DNA of 15,499 bases. Origin: Christensenella sp. UBA3700. Its GTDB lineage: Bacteria; Bacillota; Clostridia; Christensenellales; UBA3700. Shown here one piece after another: positions 15,216 through 15,499 of this stretch (its first letter is position 1; each line of letters begins with the position of its first letter). The notes under the pieces were generated by a model that was not told the origin of the DNA, did not search any database, and saw only the letters and a list, made by a program, of their open reading frames with translations. Where the stretch lies: the NCBI GenBank assembly GCA_002372775.1, contig DFIJ01000114.1, forward strand, positions 1 to 15,499, in the 5' to 3' direction. The translations under genes were made by a program, and so were the position numbers.

Positions 15216-15499
15216 AACTATAGTTGTTCCTGCAGAAGATGCTGGAAAGAGAATAGATATTTATTTAAATGAAGAATTAGATATTTCAAGATCTTATGTT
15301 AAGAATCTAATTGAAGATCAACATATTTTAGTTAATTCAAATTCAATTAAAAAAGCTGGATATATAGTTAAAGAAAATGATGTAATTGAGGCATCTATTC
15401 CTGAAGCTGAGGTTTTAAATGTAGAACCAGAGGACATTCCTATAGACATAGTCTATGAAGATGACGACTTAGCCGTTATTAATAAACCACAAGGTATGG
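15205..15499 (+). CDS. rluD: RluD-family 23S rRNA pseudouridine synthase, N-terminal part (3' end outside window)
   Basis: This family isomerises uridines in 23S rRNA. The visible 98 codons begin MENRTIVVPAEDAGKRID, then an S4-type RNA-binding domain (about residues 12-70: LDISRSYVKNLIEDQHILVNS, YIVKENDVIEASIP). They then enter the catalytic domain at PIDIVYEDDDLAVINKPQGM, the segment that leads to the catalytic Asp region, which lies beyond the window. The start overlaps lspA by 11 bases (ATGGAGAATAG), a common lspA-rluD arrangement in Bacillota. Family membership is secure; the exact paralogue (RluD against RluA/RluC-like) cannot be fixed from this piece. Confidence 0.9.
   Translation, partial: MENRTIVVPAEDAGKRIDIYLNEELDISRSYVKNLIEDQHILVNSNSIKKAGYIVKENDVIEASIPEAEVLNVEPEDIPIDIVYEDDDLAVINKPQGM

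Overview
The window looks like chromosome from a low-GC member of the Bacillota, most likely a clostridium-like gut lineage. The evidence is the AT-rich sequence with AGA-dominated arginine codons, strong AGGAGG ribosome sites, a large SRP RNA with an Alu domain, a HrcA/CIRCE-type operator on groES-groEL, and a yggS-sepF-lspA-rluD division/lipoprotein cluster. TGA is not recoded in any recognised gene. Species cannot be named from this sequence.

Layout. The window opens in the 3' part of carB (1-485), closed by a clear terminator. An unrecognised multi-membrane protein gene follows (594-1718) and shares a bidirectional hairpin with galT. A divergent galactose (Leloir) pair comes next: galT on minus (1790-3328) and galK on plus (3524-4768), with back-to-back promoters in 195 bases. 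galK continues through 1-nt TAATG overlaps into lgt and pncB, so galactose use, lipoprotein acylation and NAD salvage share one operon. Two facing terminators (7247-7320) separate it from the minus-strand groES-groEL operon. Divergent from groES is a dCMP deaminase gene (comEB) overlapping a YczE-like membrane protein gene.

The stretch 10673-11302 is non-coding by protein but full of RNA signals. It holds a bidirectional terminator, the SRP RNA (minus, about 10713-10980) with a perfect TTGACA-17-TATAAT promoter, a divergent promoter, tRNA-Gln(CTG) and an 80-base leader ending in a terminator-like hairpin. Directly after this hairpin lies a gene for a 624-residue KAP-like P-loop NTPase (11303-13177), the one clearly accessory gene here. 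The housekeeping operon yggS-sepF-lspA-rluD then runs off the right edge, beginning with an extended -10 promoter that abuts the NTPase stop codon.

The most promising unexplained unit is the KAP-like NTPase with its attenuator-like leader, sitting between a tRNA gene and a core operon. It could be a standalone defence or membrane/signalling ATPase, but nothing here proves a function. Secondary points are a SepF with an unusual Q/P-rich front half, an SRP RNA with a deviant helix 8 tip, palindromes in the gal and comEB promoters, and the orphan membrane protein after carB.
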